DNA of 64,000 bases from Streptomyces sp. NBC_01283 (lineage in GTDB: Bacteria > Actinomycetota > Actinomycetes > Streptomycetales > Streptomycetaceae). The stretch lies in NCBI RefSeq assembly GCF_041435335.1, contig NZ_CP108430.1, forward strand, positions 2,772,501-2,836,500, in the 5' to 3' direction. The translations under genes were made by a program, and so were the position numbers. The notes under the pieces were generated by a model. The model was not told the DNA's origin and made no database searches. It saw only the letters and a program-made list of their open reading frames with translations. Below, in pieces: positions 10,524 through 19,606 of the stretch (position 1 is its first letter; each line of letters begins with the position of its first letter).

Positions 10524-10559
10524 CACTTCGCGCGAAGTGGGCCGTCGCTTCGCGCGAAG
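10524..10559. promoter_or_regulatory. Tandem palindromes, candidate operator
   Basis: A 16-bp perfect palindrome CACTTCGCGCGAAGTG (10524-10539) and a second copy of its core CTTCGCGCGAAG (10548-10559). Centres are 22 bp apart, about two helical turns, so a dimeric regulator could bind both on one face. The pair sits 32-67 bp upstream of the beta-propeller gene and about 210 bp upstream of the divergent DUF397 gene. The cognate regulator is unknown. Confidence 0.55.
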
Positions 10560-10771
10560 TTGCGGGTGAACTCACCGCAAATGCCCACTGGTTCAGGTTC
10601 CGCACGATGCGCGCGTCACCTTATCTCCGTGCTTTCGCCATCATCCGTTCAGGCTTGAGGATCCCGTGACCGGAACCCCGGGTGACGGGCCTATTGCGCT
10701 GCGTACCCTCCGACCCGCCAAGTACGCTGAGCCCACGGTTGGTTCGCTCAGGTGGAAGGGGCCGTCGCGCC

Positions 10772-11068
10772 ATGGCCGAGGCACAGCAAGAGGACGTCCA
10801 GGCTCGCAAAGAGCGCGAGAAGAACGAGCTCTACGCTCTCGACATCTCCGGAGTGGAGTGGCACAGCGCGCCGGGCGCCGAGGCACACGAGGAGCGGGTC
10901 GAGATCGCGTACCTGCCGGACGGCGCCGTGGCCATGCGGTCGTCGCTCGATCCCGAGACGGTGCTCCGATACACCGAGGCGGAGTGGCGGGCCTTCGTGC
11001 TCGGAGCCCGGGACGGGGAGTTCGATCTGGAGCCGGCGGTGGGCGAGGGCAGCCGGGATGCGGGCTGA
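10772..11068 (+). CDS. DUF397 domain protein
   Basis: A 98-residue protein. An acidic/basic helical N-terminus (AQQEDVQARKEREKNELY) precedes a DUF397 domain (about residues 24-85) with the usual landmarks: GVEWHSAPG, ERVEIAYLPDG, VAMRSSLDPETVLRYTEAEW and FVLGARDGEFDL. DUF397 proteins are abundant in Streptomyces, often next to XRE regulators as in bldB-like or WhiJ-type systems, but no partner is present here. The ATG at 10772 is chosen because GGTGGAAGGGG precedes it; the frame is open 30 codons further upstream. It converges on the eccD fragment. Confidence 0.8.
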   Translation: MAEAQQEDVQARKEREKNELYALDISGVEWHSAPGAEAHEERVEIAYLPDGAVAMRSSLDPETVLRYTEAEWRAFVLGARDGEFDLEPAVGEGSRDAG

Positions 11069-11085
11069 CGCGTAGAGCGCAGCTG

Positions 11086-11690
11086 TCAGCTGGTCAGAGC
11101 TCGCGCCGAGGCATACACGTCGAAGACGGCCAGGGTCAGCGGGACCAACGTCAGCAGGACGAAGCCTTCCGCGATTTCAGTGAAGCGGCCCCAGAAGGGG
11201 GTGACTCCTCGGCGTGACGTGATGAGACCTACGGCGGTGACCAGTACGGAGGCGGTCGCGATCGCCGCGATCAGCCACAGGGTTCGTACGTTGAGGGCCG
11301 AACTGTCGCCGAGCAGGGCATCGCGCATCAGCGCGTGCGGCGGATTGAGGCAGAGGCCGAGTCCGAGCAGCACGAGTCCCGCCAGGCCCGCGGCCAGCGT
11401 CGAGGCGACCTGAGCCGTGTAACGGAAGAGCTGGGCGCGCATCAGCATCGCGATGCCGGTGGCGAGGGCAAGCAGCTGCCCCCAGCCATCGTCGGAGAAG
11501 CCGAGCACCGCGGCCGCACCGACGGACACCAAGGCGCAGCCACCCACCAGACCGACGAGCAGTTCGTGACCGCGGCGAGCCTGGGCGGCGATGCGCTCGG
11601 CGTCGACAGGCTGCTGCGGCTCTGGCTCAGCGCCGTACTCGTTGCGTGCGGCGTGCGGGGACTCGAAGCCGATGGGGATACGGGCGAACC
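11086..11690 (-). pseudogene. eccD: eccD 3' fragment (type VII secretion membrane channel)
   Basis: The reading frame runs open to 11724 but only the part up to about 11690 looks like EccD. It holds about five transmembrane helices and ends WGRFTEIAEGFVLLTLVPL, a tail characteristic of actinobacterial EccD. Full EccD is about 450-500 residues with an N-terminal ubiquitin-like domain and eleven helices; here about 200 residues remain and the whole N-terminal half is missing. The first codons of the open frame (MGGAHARPATP) are the antisense of eccE, so the gene has no native start. The remaining frame is intact, implying a rather recent truncation. Product, if any, would not form a channel alone. 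Confidence 0.75.
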
Positions 11691-11702
11691 ACGGCGTTGC
11701 GG

Positions 11703-12503
11703 GCCGAGCGTGGGCGCCACCCACTGCCGGTGGGGCTCGTGCGCGACGCCCTGGAGGTGGACGGCATCCGGCTCGAGTCGGCGCAGATCGTGCAGCACAC
11801 CCAGCCGGCCCCCGCCCTGCATCTCCCGCAGCAGTCCGTGGCCGTCAGCAACTACGCCCCCCTTCAGGCCCAGACCGGAGCTCCCGCCGTGCGGATCACC
11901 TGGGTTGCCCTGAAGCTCGATCCCGAGCTCTGCCCCGAGGCCGTCGCGGCGCGCGGGGGTGGGCTCGTGGGGGCTCAGAAGTGCGTGGTGCGCGTCATGG
12001 ACCAGCTTGCGAGCCGGCTGACGGGGGCCGGTTTCCGGGCCACCGCGCTGTCCGAGGAACAGTTGGCTGCCGCCATCGCCACATCGGTGGGCGCAAACCC
12101 GCTGGTCACCGCAGAGGCCGGACGGACCGGGCTGCCGGAGCGCAGGACGGAGGAGTCCGCACGCGCATGGCGCTGCGACAACCGCCGTCACACCACCTAC
12201 TGGGTACGGCGCTGGCCGCAGTTGGGGAGCGCGGGCGGTCCGTCACTGCCGCAGCTCGTCGCGCTGCTCACCGCCGTCCCGACGCTCGCCACGACGTTCA
12301 GTCTCACCCTGCGCCACGGCGAGCGGCAGGAAGTGTCGCTGTGCGGCCACGTGCGGGTGACCGGGCGCAGTGATGCCGAACTCGACACCGCCAGGCGCGC
12401 GTTGGAGCAGGGGGCCAGGCGCGCCGGTACGGGGCTGGTCCGGCTCGATCGTGAACAGCTGCCCGGCATGCTCGCCACTCTGCCGCTCGGAGGCGCTCGC
12501 TGA
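11703..12503 (+). pseudogene. eccE: eccE 3' fragment (type VII secretion)
   Basis: An open frame whose recognisable part begins at about 11703 and carries the C-terminal cytosolic/periplasmic domain of Streptomyces EccE (segments ALEVDGIRLESAQIVQHTQ, VRITWVALKLDPELCPEAVA and KCVVRVMDQLASRLTGAGF). The two N-terminal transmembrane helices and roughly the first third of the protein are absent. The only upstream in-frame starts lie in sequence that is antisense eccD. The stop overlaps the start of the next gene by one base (TGATG), the native arrangement. The 5' end faces the truncated 5' end of eccD, giving a head-to-head scar. Confidence 0.75.
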
Positions 12504-13267
12504 TGGCCGTCACGAATCCGACCACTCCAGCTGCGCCTTCCACTCCGGGCGAAGGGTTCCGCACCTCACTGCGCAGTGGGTTCGGCCTGCTCGGACCGCG
12601 TCACCGTCGCCATACGCTCTCCGCCGAGCAGGTGGATGCGCTGGCCTTGCCGATCGGTGACGACGGCGTCGTGATCGGCGTGGACGCGCAGGGCCAGCCC
12701 TCGGTTCTCGGCGTCAACCGCCCGACTCCGTACGACGTACTTCTCATCGGGGGGCTGTGGACGGCTCAGGTCATCGCGCTGCGGGCCGCCGCGACAGGTG
12801 CGCGGGTGGCCGTGGAGACCGGACGGGCGGCGGCCTGGGCGCAGCTCGTAGCGGCCCTCGGTGTCGGGCCGAGCGGTATGTCGGTGCATGAAGTGGGGCG
12901 TGTTCCCGCGCAGGGTGCGTCGGCGGGAAGTCCGGTCCTCGTGGTGCGCGACTGCGGGATGCGGCCGCCGCGGGGGCGGGTGGTGTCAGGGCCCTGGCAG
13001 TCGGTTCTGACCTTGCTGCCCTACCTGAGTCCGGTCGCGCCTCGATTGATCCGTCAGGCCCGGCTCGTCGGCGTGCAACGCGTTTCGCCGGATGAGGCCA
13101 TGCAGATCGGACGATCCGTGGGGCTGCCGCGCGGTGATGTCGAGGCGTTGCCGACGCTTGCCGACGGGGTGACGTTGTGGTGTGCCGATCGTGACCGGCA
13201 GTACGTGATGACGCAGGCTACGGACGCCGAGACCGGATTGTTGGGTACGGCACGGAGGATGGATTGA
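12503..13267 (+). CDS. ESX-locus hypothetical protein
   Basis: A 254-residue soluble protein with no domain that I can name. It starts with a Thr/Pro-rich segment, then RTSLRSGFGLLGPRHRRHTLSAEQ. Its body reads as alternating strands and helices (VLLIGGLWTAQVIALRAAATG, GSPVLVVRDCGMRPPRG, CADRDRQYVMTQ), and it has no membrane helix or signal peptide. It overlaps the eccE stop by one base, so it would have been translated together with EccE. Its frame is intact despite the loss of the upstream secretion genes. It now lacks an obvious promoter unless one formed at the deletion junction. Confidence 0.65.
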   Translation: MAVTNPTTPAAPSTPGEGFRTSLRSGFGLLGPRHRRHTLSAEQVDALALPIGDDGVVIGVDAQGQPSVLGVNRPTPYDVLLIGGLWTAQVIALRAAATGARVAVETGRAAAWAQLVAALGVGPSGMSVHEVGRVPAQGASAGSPVLVVRDCGMRPPRGRVVSGPWQSVLTLLPYLSPVAPRLIRQARLVGVQRVSPDEAMQIGRSVGLPRGDVEALPTLADGVTLWCADRDRQYVMTQATDAETGLLGTARRMD

Positions 13268-13501
13268 GCGGGCGGTCGGCGTCTGTTGACCGGACGAATT
13301 AGGCGATATTTGGCGCCTGTTGGTTGATTTGTCTTTCGACGTTTCGGATACGGGGCTCGCTCCTGTGGGGAGCGTGAGGGAAAGGACAGGATTCGTGGGG
13401 TGGGCTGCCCTGCCGTGCTGGTGCTTTTGGTGATTAGGCTGGTACTGGACGCGACGCCAGAACCCAGGAGTGGGTCGTGCGCGTCCACCACGGGGAGAGC
13501 C

Positions 13502-13579
13502 ATGGCGGATCGGACGACAGAAACGGTCGCCCTCCCACCACGGCACGAGGGTGCTCGACCACATCAGGAGGCATTGTGA
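13502..13579 (+). CDS. Possible 25-codon leader ORF overlapping the EspI-like gene
   Basis: ATG at 13502 preceded by GGGGAG, running 25 codons ([13 protein letters not shown]...) to a TGA that overlaps the GTG start of the large ATPase gene in a GTGA overlap. This layout favours translational coupling. Codon third positions are not strongly GC-biased, so it may be a regulatory leader or chance. The upstream gap 13268-13501 shows lower GC content than its surroundings and may hold a promoter, but I could not pick a convincing one. Confidence 0.35.
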   Translation: MADRTTETVALPPRHEGARPHQEAL

Positions 13580-16500
13580 ACAGCGATCGGGACGAGATCC
13601 GCGGGGGCTGGGATTCACCCGTCGATGATCAGTCCGACGCGGAGTCCGCTGCCGAGACGACGGGCGAGTTCACCATCGACTACGCCCCGCCCGCCTGGTA
13701 CACGCAGAACGCGTCGGGCAGTGCGGGTGAGACGCCCTCGGCGTCGCCCGCCCCGCCTGCCTCGCCTGCTCCGCCTGCACCGGATTCGTCTGCGCCCTCG
13801 TCCACTCCGGGTTCGTCGGGTGTGCCGGCCTCGCCGTTTGCTGCTGCTCCGGGGCCCGTTTCTCCGCCGGCGGCTCCGGCCGAGCCTGTGGCTCCGCCGT
13901 TGAGCCCGCCTACCGGGCCTGTTTCGCCCGCTCCTCCTGTGGGGGATCCTGTGGGGGATCCGTCGCCTGCTCCTACTGCCCTGCCGAAGCTTCCCGTGAG
14001 TGGTGGGTTCCAGCCTGCCGTTCGCGACAGTGACGATGTGGACTCCGACGCCTCCGGTGAAGCTCCGGTTTCGTCTGGGGCCTCAGACTGGAGCGGGGCT
14101 CTTGCCGGGCCTGCCGCCTCGGTGCATGTGACCGGCGTGGTGCCCAAGAACGAGGTCGATGCTGCTCTCGCCGAGGCGGAAGCCGAGGCGGAGGCGGCGT
14201 CGGAGGCAGAAGCCGACGTTGCCGTCTCTGAGGAGTCCGGTTCCGAAGCCCCCGACAGCTTCGGGAACGGCGATCTTGAGAGTGGCGCCACCATGCGTTT
14301 CTCGTCTCACGCCCTGAAACGCGAGATGCGGGAGATCGAGGAGCGGGCTGCGGCCGCCCGTGAGGACGCGAACGACGCGGCGACGGATACCGATGCCGAT
14401 GCGGTTGTCGGTTCAGGTGTGGATGCCGGTTCTGGTGCCGCTGTCGATGGCGACGATGACCTTGATCCTGACCTTGTGGATGTTGCTGTTGCGCCTGAGA
14501 GCAGCCGTGACTCCGAGCTTGGTTCCCTTGCCCTTGATAGCGACTCGTCTGAGGACATCGCTTCTGTCGATGCCGGGCCCGACGCCGACGCCAACGCCAA
14601 CGCCAACGCCAACGCCGATGAGGACGTAGAACCGCAGGACTCTGCTCCTGCCGATCCTGCCGATGAGGTGCAGGATTCCGTTCCCCCCTCTTGGACTCCC
14701 CCGCCGGCCTCGCAGGCCGGGCTTCCGCCGTTGCCGCCCGCCTTCCAGCCCGCGGCTCCGACCTCCGCGCCGCAGTGGCCCGTGCCGACACAGAGTTCGG
14801 CCCCTGAACCTGCCCCTGCCCCTGTGCAGCCGCAGCAGCCCGAGCCCGTACAGACGCAGGCTCCGCAGCCCGCCCCGGTTCAGCCGCAGGCCCCGCAGCC
14901 TGGGCCCGGCGCCTGGCCCTCGCCCACCGGGCCCGTCCCTCCTGTCACCCCGGCCCCCGAAGCCCCCGCGCCGCCGACCGGTTACGGGTTCCCGCAGCCT
15001 GGGCAGCTGTATCAGCCGCCGCAGCAGCAGCAGCCGGGTCAGCCATACCAGCCGCCTCAGCAGGGCCAGCCCAGCGTGCCCGCCCCCGCGGAGCCCGTTG
15101 CCCCCAACCCGCCTGCCCCTGCCAGCGGTTACGGCTTCCCCCAGCAGGGCTCCGTCCCCCAGCCGCCCGCCGGTTACGGCTTCCCTCAGCCCAACCAGTC
15201 GGGTCAGCCGAACCAGCCGGTCCAGCAGCCCAACCCGCAGGGTCAGCCTCCCCAGCAGAGCAACCCGCCTGCCCCGGCCGGCGGTTACGGCTTCCCGCAG
15301 CAGCCCGCGCCCCAGGCACAGCAGCCGCAGCCCCAGCCGCCCCAGGCCCCGCAGCCGCTTCCGGCCCAGCAGCCCCAGCCGCAGGCCCCTCAGTCGCCGC
15401 AGGCCCCGAACCCCAACGTGCCCTTCCCCCACCAGCAGCAGCCGCAGCCCCCGGCCCAGGCACAGCCGCAGCCCCAGCCGCCGCAGCAGCAAGCGCCCCA
15501 GCCGGGTGGGCAGCCGCCCATCGACCCCCGCACCGGGGCCGCCTGGCCGCAGCCCGTGCAGCATGATCAGCGCGAGCGGACCAACCCCGGGGCGCCCCTC
15601 GGCTACACCGCGGCCGTCGAGCTCTCCTCCGATCGCCTTCTCCGTAACAACAAGCCGAAGGCCAAGAGCAGTCGGCCCGCTGCCGGTGGGTCCCGGTTCA
15701 AGCTCGGCGGGAAGAAGGAAGAGGCCGAGCGGCAGCGGAAGTTGGAGCTGATCCGCACTCCGGTGCTGTCCTGCTATCGCATCGCCGTCATCAGCCTCAA
15801 GGGTGGTGTCGGTAAGACGACCACGACCACCGCGCTCGGGTCCACGCTCGCCACCGAGCGGCAGGACAAGATCCTTGCCATCGACGCCAACCCCGACGCC
15901 GGTACGCTCGGGCGTCGCGTGCGCCGCGAGACCGGGGCCACCATCCGTGACCTCGTGCAGGCGATCCCGTACCTCAACTCGTACATGGACATCCGGCGCT
16001 TCACCTCGCAGGCCGCGTCCGGGCTCGAGATCATCGCCAATGACGTCGATCCGGCCGTCTCGACGACCTTCAACGACGAGGACTACCGCCGCGCGATCGA
16101 TGTGCTCGGGAAGCAGTATCCGATCATTTTGACCGACTCCGGTACGGGGCTGCTCTACAGCGCCATGCGGGGGGTTCTCGACCTCGCCGATCAGTTGATC
16201 ATCATTTCGACGCCGTCCGTGGATGGTGCCAGCAGTGCGTCCACGACGTTGGACTGGCTGTCGGCCCATGGGTACGCCGATCTGGTCTCGCGGTCGATCA
16301 CCGTCATCTCCGGGGTGCGTGAGACCGGGAAGATGATCAAGGTTGACGACATCGTTTCGCACTTCGAGACGCGGTGCCGGGGTGTTGTCGTCATTCCGTT
16401 CGACGAGCATCTCGCCGCCGGTGCCGAGGTCGATCTCGACATGATGCGGCCGAAGGTGCGGGAGGCCTACTTCAATCTCTCCGCGATGGTTGCGGAGGAC

Positions 16501-17064
16501 TTCGTGCGGGCTCAGCAGCAGCAGGGGCTCTGGACCTCGGACGGTAATCCGCCGCCGGTCGTGGCTCCGCCGTTGCCGGGGCAGGGGGGGTATCCCGGGC
16601 AGCAGGGGGCCGGGCCTGGGCAGCAGCCGTATCCCGGGCAGGCGCCGCAGCCCTATCCGAGGCAGGGGGGTCAGCCTGGGCAGGCGCCCTATTCGGGGCA
16701 GGCGCCGCAGCCGCAGCCTCAACCCCAGCAGCCTTACGCTCCTCAGCAGCCGCAGCCGCAGCCCGGGCAGCAGCCCCAGCCCGGTGGGCAGCCGTATCCG
16801 CAGCAGCCGGGGGCTCCGCAGGGGTGGCAGAACGCCGCGCCTCCGCAGGGGCCGGGGGCGCCGGGGCCTGGGCAGCCGTTCCAGATGCCACAGGGACAGC
16901 CGCAGCCGGGGCAGGTGCCTCCCGGTCAGCCGGGCCAACCCGACCAACCCGGTCAGCCCCAGGGAGAGCAGGCGCCGCCGCCCGTTCAGCCCGGGCAGCC
17001 GTTCCAGCCCGGGGCGCCTTATCAGCCGCCGCAGCCTCCGGCGCCGGAAGCGCCTCAGCAGTAG
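13576..17064 (+). CDS. EspI-like proline-rich ParA/MinD ATPase of the ESX locus
   Basis: A 1162-residue protein. Residues 1-400 are acidic and Ala/Ser/Asp-rich; 400-690 are Pro/Gln-rich with four GYGFPQ repeats; the ATPase domain spans about 735-985 with the deviant Walker A KGGVGKTT starting at K742, then [16 protein letters not shown] and a [16 protein letters not shown] switch; 985-1162 is another PGQ-rich tail. This architecture (disordered Pro-rich arm plus MinD-like domain) is that of EspI, the ESX-1 associated ATPase of mycobacteria, and the gene closes Streptomyces ESX loci. Start GTG 13576 is preceded by a perfect AGGAGG; an alternative GTG at 13477 also has AGGAG. It stays intact although the secretion core is gone. 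Confidence 0.8.
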   Translation: MNSDRDEIRGGWDSPVDDQSDAESAAETTGEFTIDYAPPAWYTQNASGSAGETPSASPAPPASPAPPAPDSSAPSSTPGSSGVPASPFAAAPGPVSPPAAPAEPVAPPLSPPTGPVSPAPPVGDPVGDPSPAPTALPKLPVSGGFQPAVRDSDDVDSDASGEAPVSSGASDWSGALAGPAASVHVTGVVPKNEVDAALAEAEAEAEAASEAEADVAVSEESGSEAPDSFGNGDLESGATMRFSSHALKREMREIEERAAAAREDANDAATDTDADAVVGSGVDAGSGAAVDGDDDLDPDLVDVAVAPESSRDSELGSLALDSDSSEDIASVDAGPDADANANANANADEDVEPQDSAPADPADEVQDSVPPSWTPPPASQAGLPPLPPAFQPAAPTSAPQWPVPTQSSAPEPAPAPVQPQQPEPVQTQAPQPAPVQPQAPQPGPGAWPSPTGPVPPVTPAPEAPAPPTGYGFPQPGQLYQPPQQQQPGQPYQPPQQGQPSVPAPAEPVAPNPPAPASGYGFPQQGSVPQPPAGYGFPQPNQSGQPNQPVQQPNPQGQPPQQSNPPAPAGGYGFPQQPAPQAQQPQPQPPQAPQPLPAQQPQPQAPQSPQAPNPNVPFPHQQQPQPPAQAQPQPQPPQQQAPQPGGQPPIDPRTGAAWPQPVQHDQRERTNPGAPLGYTAAVELSSDRLLRNNKPKAKSSRPAAGGSRFKLGGKKEEAERQRKLELIRTPVLSCYRIAVISLKGGVGKTTTTTALGSTLATERQDKILAIDANPDAGTLGRRVRRETGATIRDLVQAIPYLNSYMDIRRFTSQAASGLEIIANDVDPAVSTTFNDEDYRRAIDVLGKQYPIILTDSGTGLLYSAMRGVLDLADQLIIISTPSVDGASSASTTLDWLSAHGYADLVSRSITVISGVRETGKMIKVDDIVSHFETRCRGVVVIPFDEHLAAGAEVDLDMMRPKVREAYFNLSAMVAEDFVRAQQQQGLWTSDGNPPPVVAPPLPGQGGYPGQQGAGPGQQPYPGQAPQPYPRQGGQPGQAPYSGQAPQPQPQPQQPYAPQQPQPQPGQQPQPGGQPYPQQPGAPQGWQNAAPPQGPGAPGPGQPFQMPQGQPQPGQVPPGQPGQPDQPGQPQGEQAPPPVQPGQPFQPGAPYQPPQPPAPEAPQQ
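14581..14616 (+). repeat. Hexanucleotide repeat in the ATPase gene
   Basis: Six 6-bp units, two GACGCC then four AACGCC, encode alternating Asp-Ala and Asn-Ala in the disordered N-terminal arm. Copy-number changes would keep the frame, so this can vary in length without breaking the protein. Confidence 0.85.
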
Positions 17065-17084
17065 CCTTCGCCTGCGCCGACACA

Positions 17085-17121
17085 GACTGGGCCCGTACCG
17101 AACTCCGGTGCGGGCCCAGTC
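17085..17121 (+). terminator. Terminator of the EspI-like gene
   Basis: Starts 20 nt after the stop codon. GACTGGGCCCGTACCG (17085-17100) pairs with CGGTGCGGGCCCAGTC (17106-17121) over 16 bp with one G-U pair and a 5-nt loop, followed by a short T-containing stretch. Confidence 0.85.
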
Positions 17122-17597
17122 CATTTCTCCGGTGTCCCGCGGCGTCCGCTGCCGAAAAGACTCTCCCGCCCACCCGATTACCCCATAGCCGTACCCAAGT
17201 ACCGAAGGGACAGGGGTGGGGCGATGAGTTCGGCACTCGGACAGTCGAGATCACGTGGACAGTCGGGACAGGAATGGGCGCGGACGGGACGAGCGGCCGA
17301 CACGCGGGCACCTCCGGGGCAGAGCGACACGCGGGCGCCCAGGGCAGAGAGGCTGCCGCACCGCCACAACAACAACCCGCCAGTCCCTCGCCCGGGCGCA
17401 GGAGACCCCGACCCTCGCCCCCAAGCCCCGCCCCCGCCGTACGCACCCCCTCCCCGCCCCTCCACCCCAGAACTCCCCCACCTGCCCCAATCCCCACCAT
17501 CACCCCCCGACCAGCCACGCTTCACAGGTCTTGACCAATGCGGATGAAATACGGGTCAACTCGTTATTTCCGCAGGCCACATGGGGTTCACCTGCCG
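17122..17597. other. Gap of unclear content
   Basis: About 480 bp between a terminator and the next promoter. Several overlapping Pro-rich frames are open, for example one from an ATG at 17224, but none shows consistent Streptomyces third-position bias over its length and none has a recognisable product. The part after 17400 is C-rich low-complexity sequence. It could be a decayed gene; I cannot support a call. Confidence 0.4.
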
Positions 17598-17627
17598 TTG
17601 ACTGACGCAGACTGGCGCTGGTAGACA
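17598..17627 (+). promoter_or_regulatory. Sigma70-type promoter of the peptide transporter operon
   Basis: TTGACT (17598-17603) and TAGACA (17622-17627) with an 18-bp spacer, about 75 bp upstream of the first gene of the operon. Both hexamers are close to the principal sigma (HrdB) consensus. Confidence 0.6.
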
Positions 17628-17701
17628 CACACATCAACCAGCTGGCGTTCCTTGATCCACTAGCCATCTCTGCGCGAGCGATGACGCGAGGTCACCGACC
17701 C

Positions 17702-19603
17702 ATGGATACACAAGATCAGCACGGCAGAACACGGTCTCACCCCTCCACCGAGGCTCCTTCGAAGGCGCCCCCGAAAGCGCCGGCCCGGCTCCGTCGCCTC
17801 CTGGCCGCCGGAGCCGCCGCCTTCGCCCTCACCGCGGGCCTTGCCACTCCCCTCAACCCGGCCCCCGACCAGGCCGAGGCCAAGGCGGACGGCAAGAAGA
17901 CCCTGACCGTCGCGGTGGCCCAGAGCGTCGACTCGCTCAGTCCCTTCCTCGCCCAGCGGCTGCTGAGCACCAGCATCCACCGCCTGACGTACGAGTACCT
18001 GACCAACTACGACGCCAAGGACAACCACGCGATCCCGGGCTTCGCCACCAAGTGGGAGCCCTCCGCGGACAAGCTGACCTGGACGTACACCATCCGGGAC
18101 AACTCGAAGTGGTCGGACGGCAAGCAGGCCACCGCCGAGGACGCCGCCTGGACGTTCAACAAGGTGATGTCCAAGGAAGGCACCGCCACCGCCAACTCCG
18201 GCTTCGTCGCCAACTTCAAGAAGGTGACCGCGCCGAGCCCCACCAAGCTCGTCATCGAGCTGAAGAAGCCGCAGGCCACCATGGCCGCCCTCGACGTACC
18301 GATCGTCCCGAAGCACGTGTGGGAGAAGGTCGACGACGTCAGCAAGTTCAACAACGACAAAGACTTCCCCATCGTCGGCAACGGGCCCTTCGTCCTCACC
18401 GACTACAAGACCGACCAGTACGTGAAACTGAAGGCCAACAAGGACTTCTGGCGCGGCGCGCCCAAGTTCGACGAGCTGGTCTTCAAGACGTACAAGGACC
18501 AGGACGCGGCCGTCGCGGCACTGAAGAAGGGCGAGGTGTCCTTCGTCGCCGGTCAGCCCGCGCTGACGCCCGCTCAGGCCCGCGAGCTCAAGGGCACGGA
18601 GAACGTCAAGGTGAACGAGGGGCCGGGGCGGCGTTTCTTCGCCCTCGCCACCAACCCCGGCGCCCAGACCCGCGACCGCAAGAAGTTCGGTGACGGCAAC
18701 AAGGCCCTCCTGGACAAGAAGGTCCGCCAGGCGCTCTTCCTCTCCGTGGACCGTGAGGCGCTGGTCGACAAGGTCTTCCAGGGCCAGGCCGTCGAGGGCG
18801 AGGGGTACATCCCGCCCCGCTTCTCCGAGTACGCCTGGAAGCCCTCCGCCGAACAGAAGCTGTCGTACGACCCCAAGAGGGCGGCCCAGCTCCTCGACGA
18901 GGCGGGCTACAAGAAGAACAGCGACGGCAAGCGCGTCGGCAAGGACGGCAAGCCGCTCGACTTCCGCATCCTCTGCCACGCCACCGACCCGAACGACAAG
19001 GCCGTCGGGAAGTACCTGAAGGAGTGGTGGGGCGATCTGGGGATCGGGCTCAAGGTCAACTGCCTCGATGACGTGTCCGTGCCCTGGTACGCGGGTGAGT
19101 ACGATCTCGCGTTCGACGGCTGGTCGGTCAACCCCGACCCGGACTTCGTCCTCGGCATCCACGCCTGCGCCGCGCTCCCGGTGAAGGCCAAGGAGAGCGC
19201 CGCGACGGACAACTTCATCTGCGACAAGAAGTACGACGAGCTCTACAACAAGCAGCTCGCCGAGTACGACCCGGCCAAGCGTGCGAAGACGGTCAAGGAG
19301 ATGCAGTCCTGGCTCTACGACTCCGGGTACATGAACATCCTCGCGTACCCGAACGCCGTCGAGGCCTACCGCACCGACCAGATCAAGTCCATCACCACCA
19401 TGCCGACGGCCGCCGGCAACATCTACGGCCAGGACGGTTACTGGTCCTGGTGGTCAGCAGTGCCCGCGGATGGGAAGAGTTCCTCCAAGGATGGGAGCTC
19501 GACCGGTGTCATCATCGGTATCGCCGCCGCCGCGGTGGTGCTCGTCGGCGGCGGAGTCCTGTTCGCCCTGCGCCGCCGTTCGACCGCAGAGGACCGCGAG
19601 TAA
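17702..19603 (+). CDS. Peptide ABC transporter substrate-binding protein
   Basis: Family 5 (DppA/OppA-like) extracytoplasmic solute receptor, 633 residues. A long basic N-terminus and hydrophobic segment (LLAAGAAAFALTAGLATPL) form a signal sequence with no lipobox cysteine. The body has the family marks TLTVAVAQSVDSLSPFLAQR, YTIRDNSKWSDGKQATAED and NGPFVLTDYK. A C-terminal transmembrane helix (GVIIGIAAAAVVLVGGGVLF) with a basic RRRS end anchors it to the membrane outer face, an alternative to the usual lipid anchor. ATG 17702 is preferred since GAGG lies 10 nt before it; an ATG at 17681 is in frame. It heads a five-gene operon; ligand unknown but oligopeptides are likely. Confidence 0.92.
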   Translation: MDTQDQHGRTRSHPSTEAPSKAPPKAPARLRRLLAAGAAAFALTAGLATPLNPAPDQAEAKADGKKTLTVAVAQSVDSLSPFLAQRLLSTSIHRLTYEYLTNYDAKDNHAIPGFATKWEPSADKLTWTYTIRDNSKWSDGKQATAEDAAWTFNKVMSKEGTATANSGFVANFKKVTAPSPTKLVIELKKPQATMAALDVPIVPKHVWEKVDDVSKFNNDKDFPIVGNGPFVLTDYKTDQYVKLKANKDFWRGAPKFDELVFKTYKDQDAAVAALKKGEVSFVAGQPALTPAQARELKGTENVKVNEGPGRRFFALATNPGAQTRDRKKFGDGNKALLDKKVRQALFLSVDREALVDKVFQGQAVEGEGYIPPRFSEYAWKPSAEQKLSYDPKRAAQLLDEAGYKKNSDGKRVGKDGKPLDFRILCHATDPNDKAVGKYLKEWWGDLGIGLKVNCLDDVSVPWYAGEYDLAFDGWSVNPDPDFVLGIHACAALPVKAKESAATDNFICDKKYDELYNKQLAEYDPAKRAKTVKEMQSWLYDSGYMNILAYPNAVEAYRTDQIKSITTMPTAAGNIYGQDGYWSWWSAVPADGKSSSKDGSSTGVIIGIAAAAVVLVGGGVLFALRRRSTAEDRE

Positions 19604-19606
19604 CGC

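Noticed and set aside
11646..12503. Reading the eccE fragment as a complete 285-residue gene from the ATG at 11646
   Set aside because: The first 19 or so codons are antisense eccD sequence and bear no resemblance to EccE; no ribosome site precedes the ATG.
14413..17124. 903-codon minus-strand open frame rich in Arg, Leu and Gly
   Set aside because: It is the antisense of the Pro/Gln-rich EspI-like gene; GC-rich codon bias keeps such shadow frames open, and it has no recognisable domain.
17660..19162. 500-codon minus-strand open frame
   Set aside because: Shadow of the peptide-binding protein gene, with no start signal or domain.
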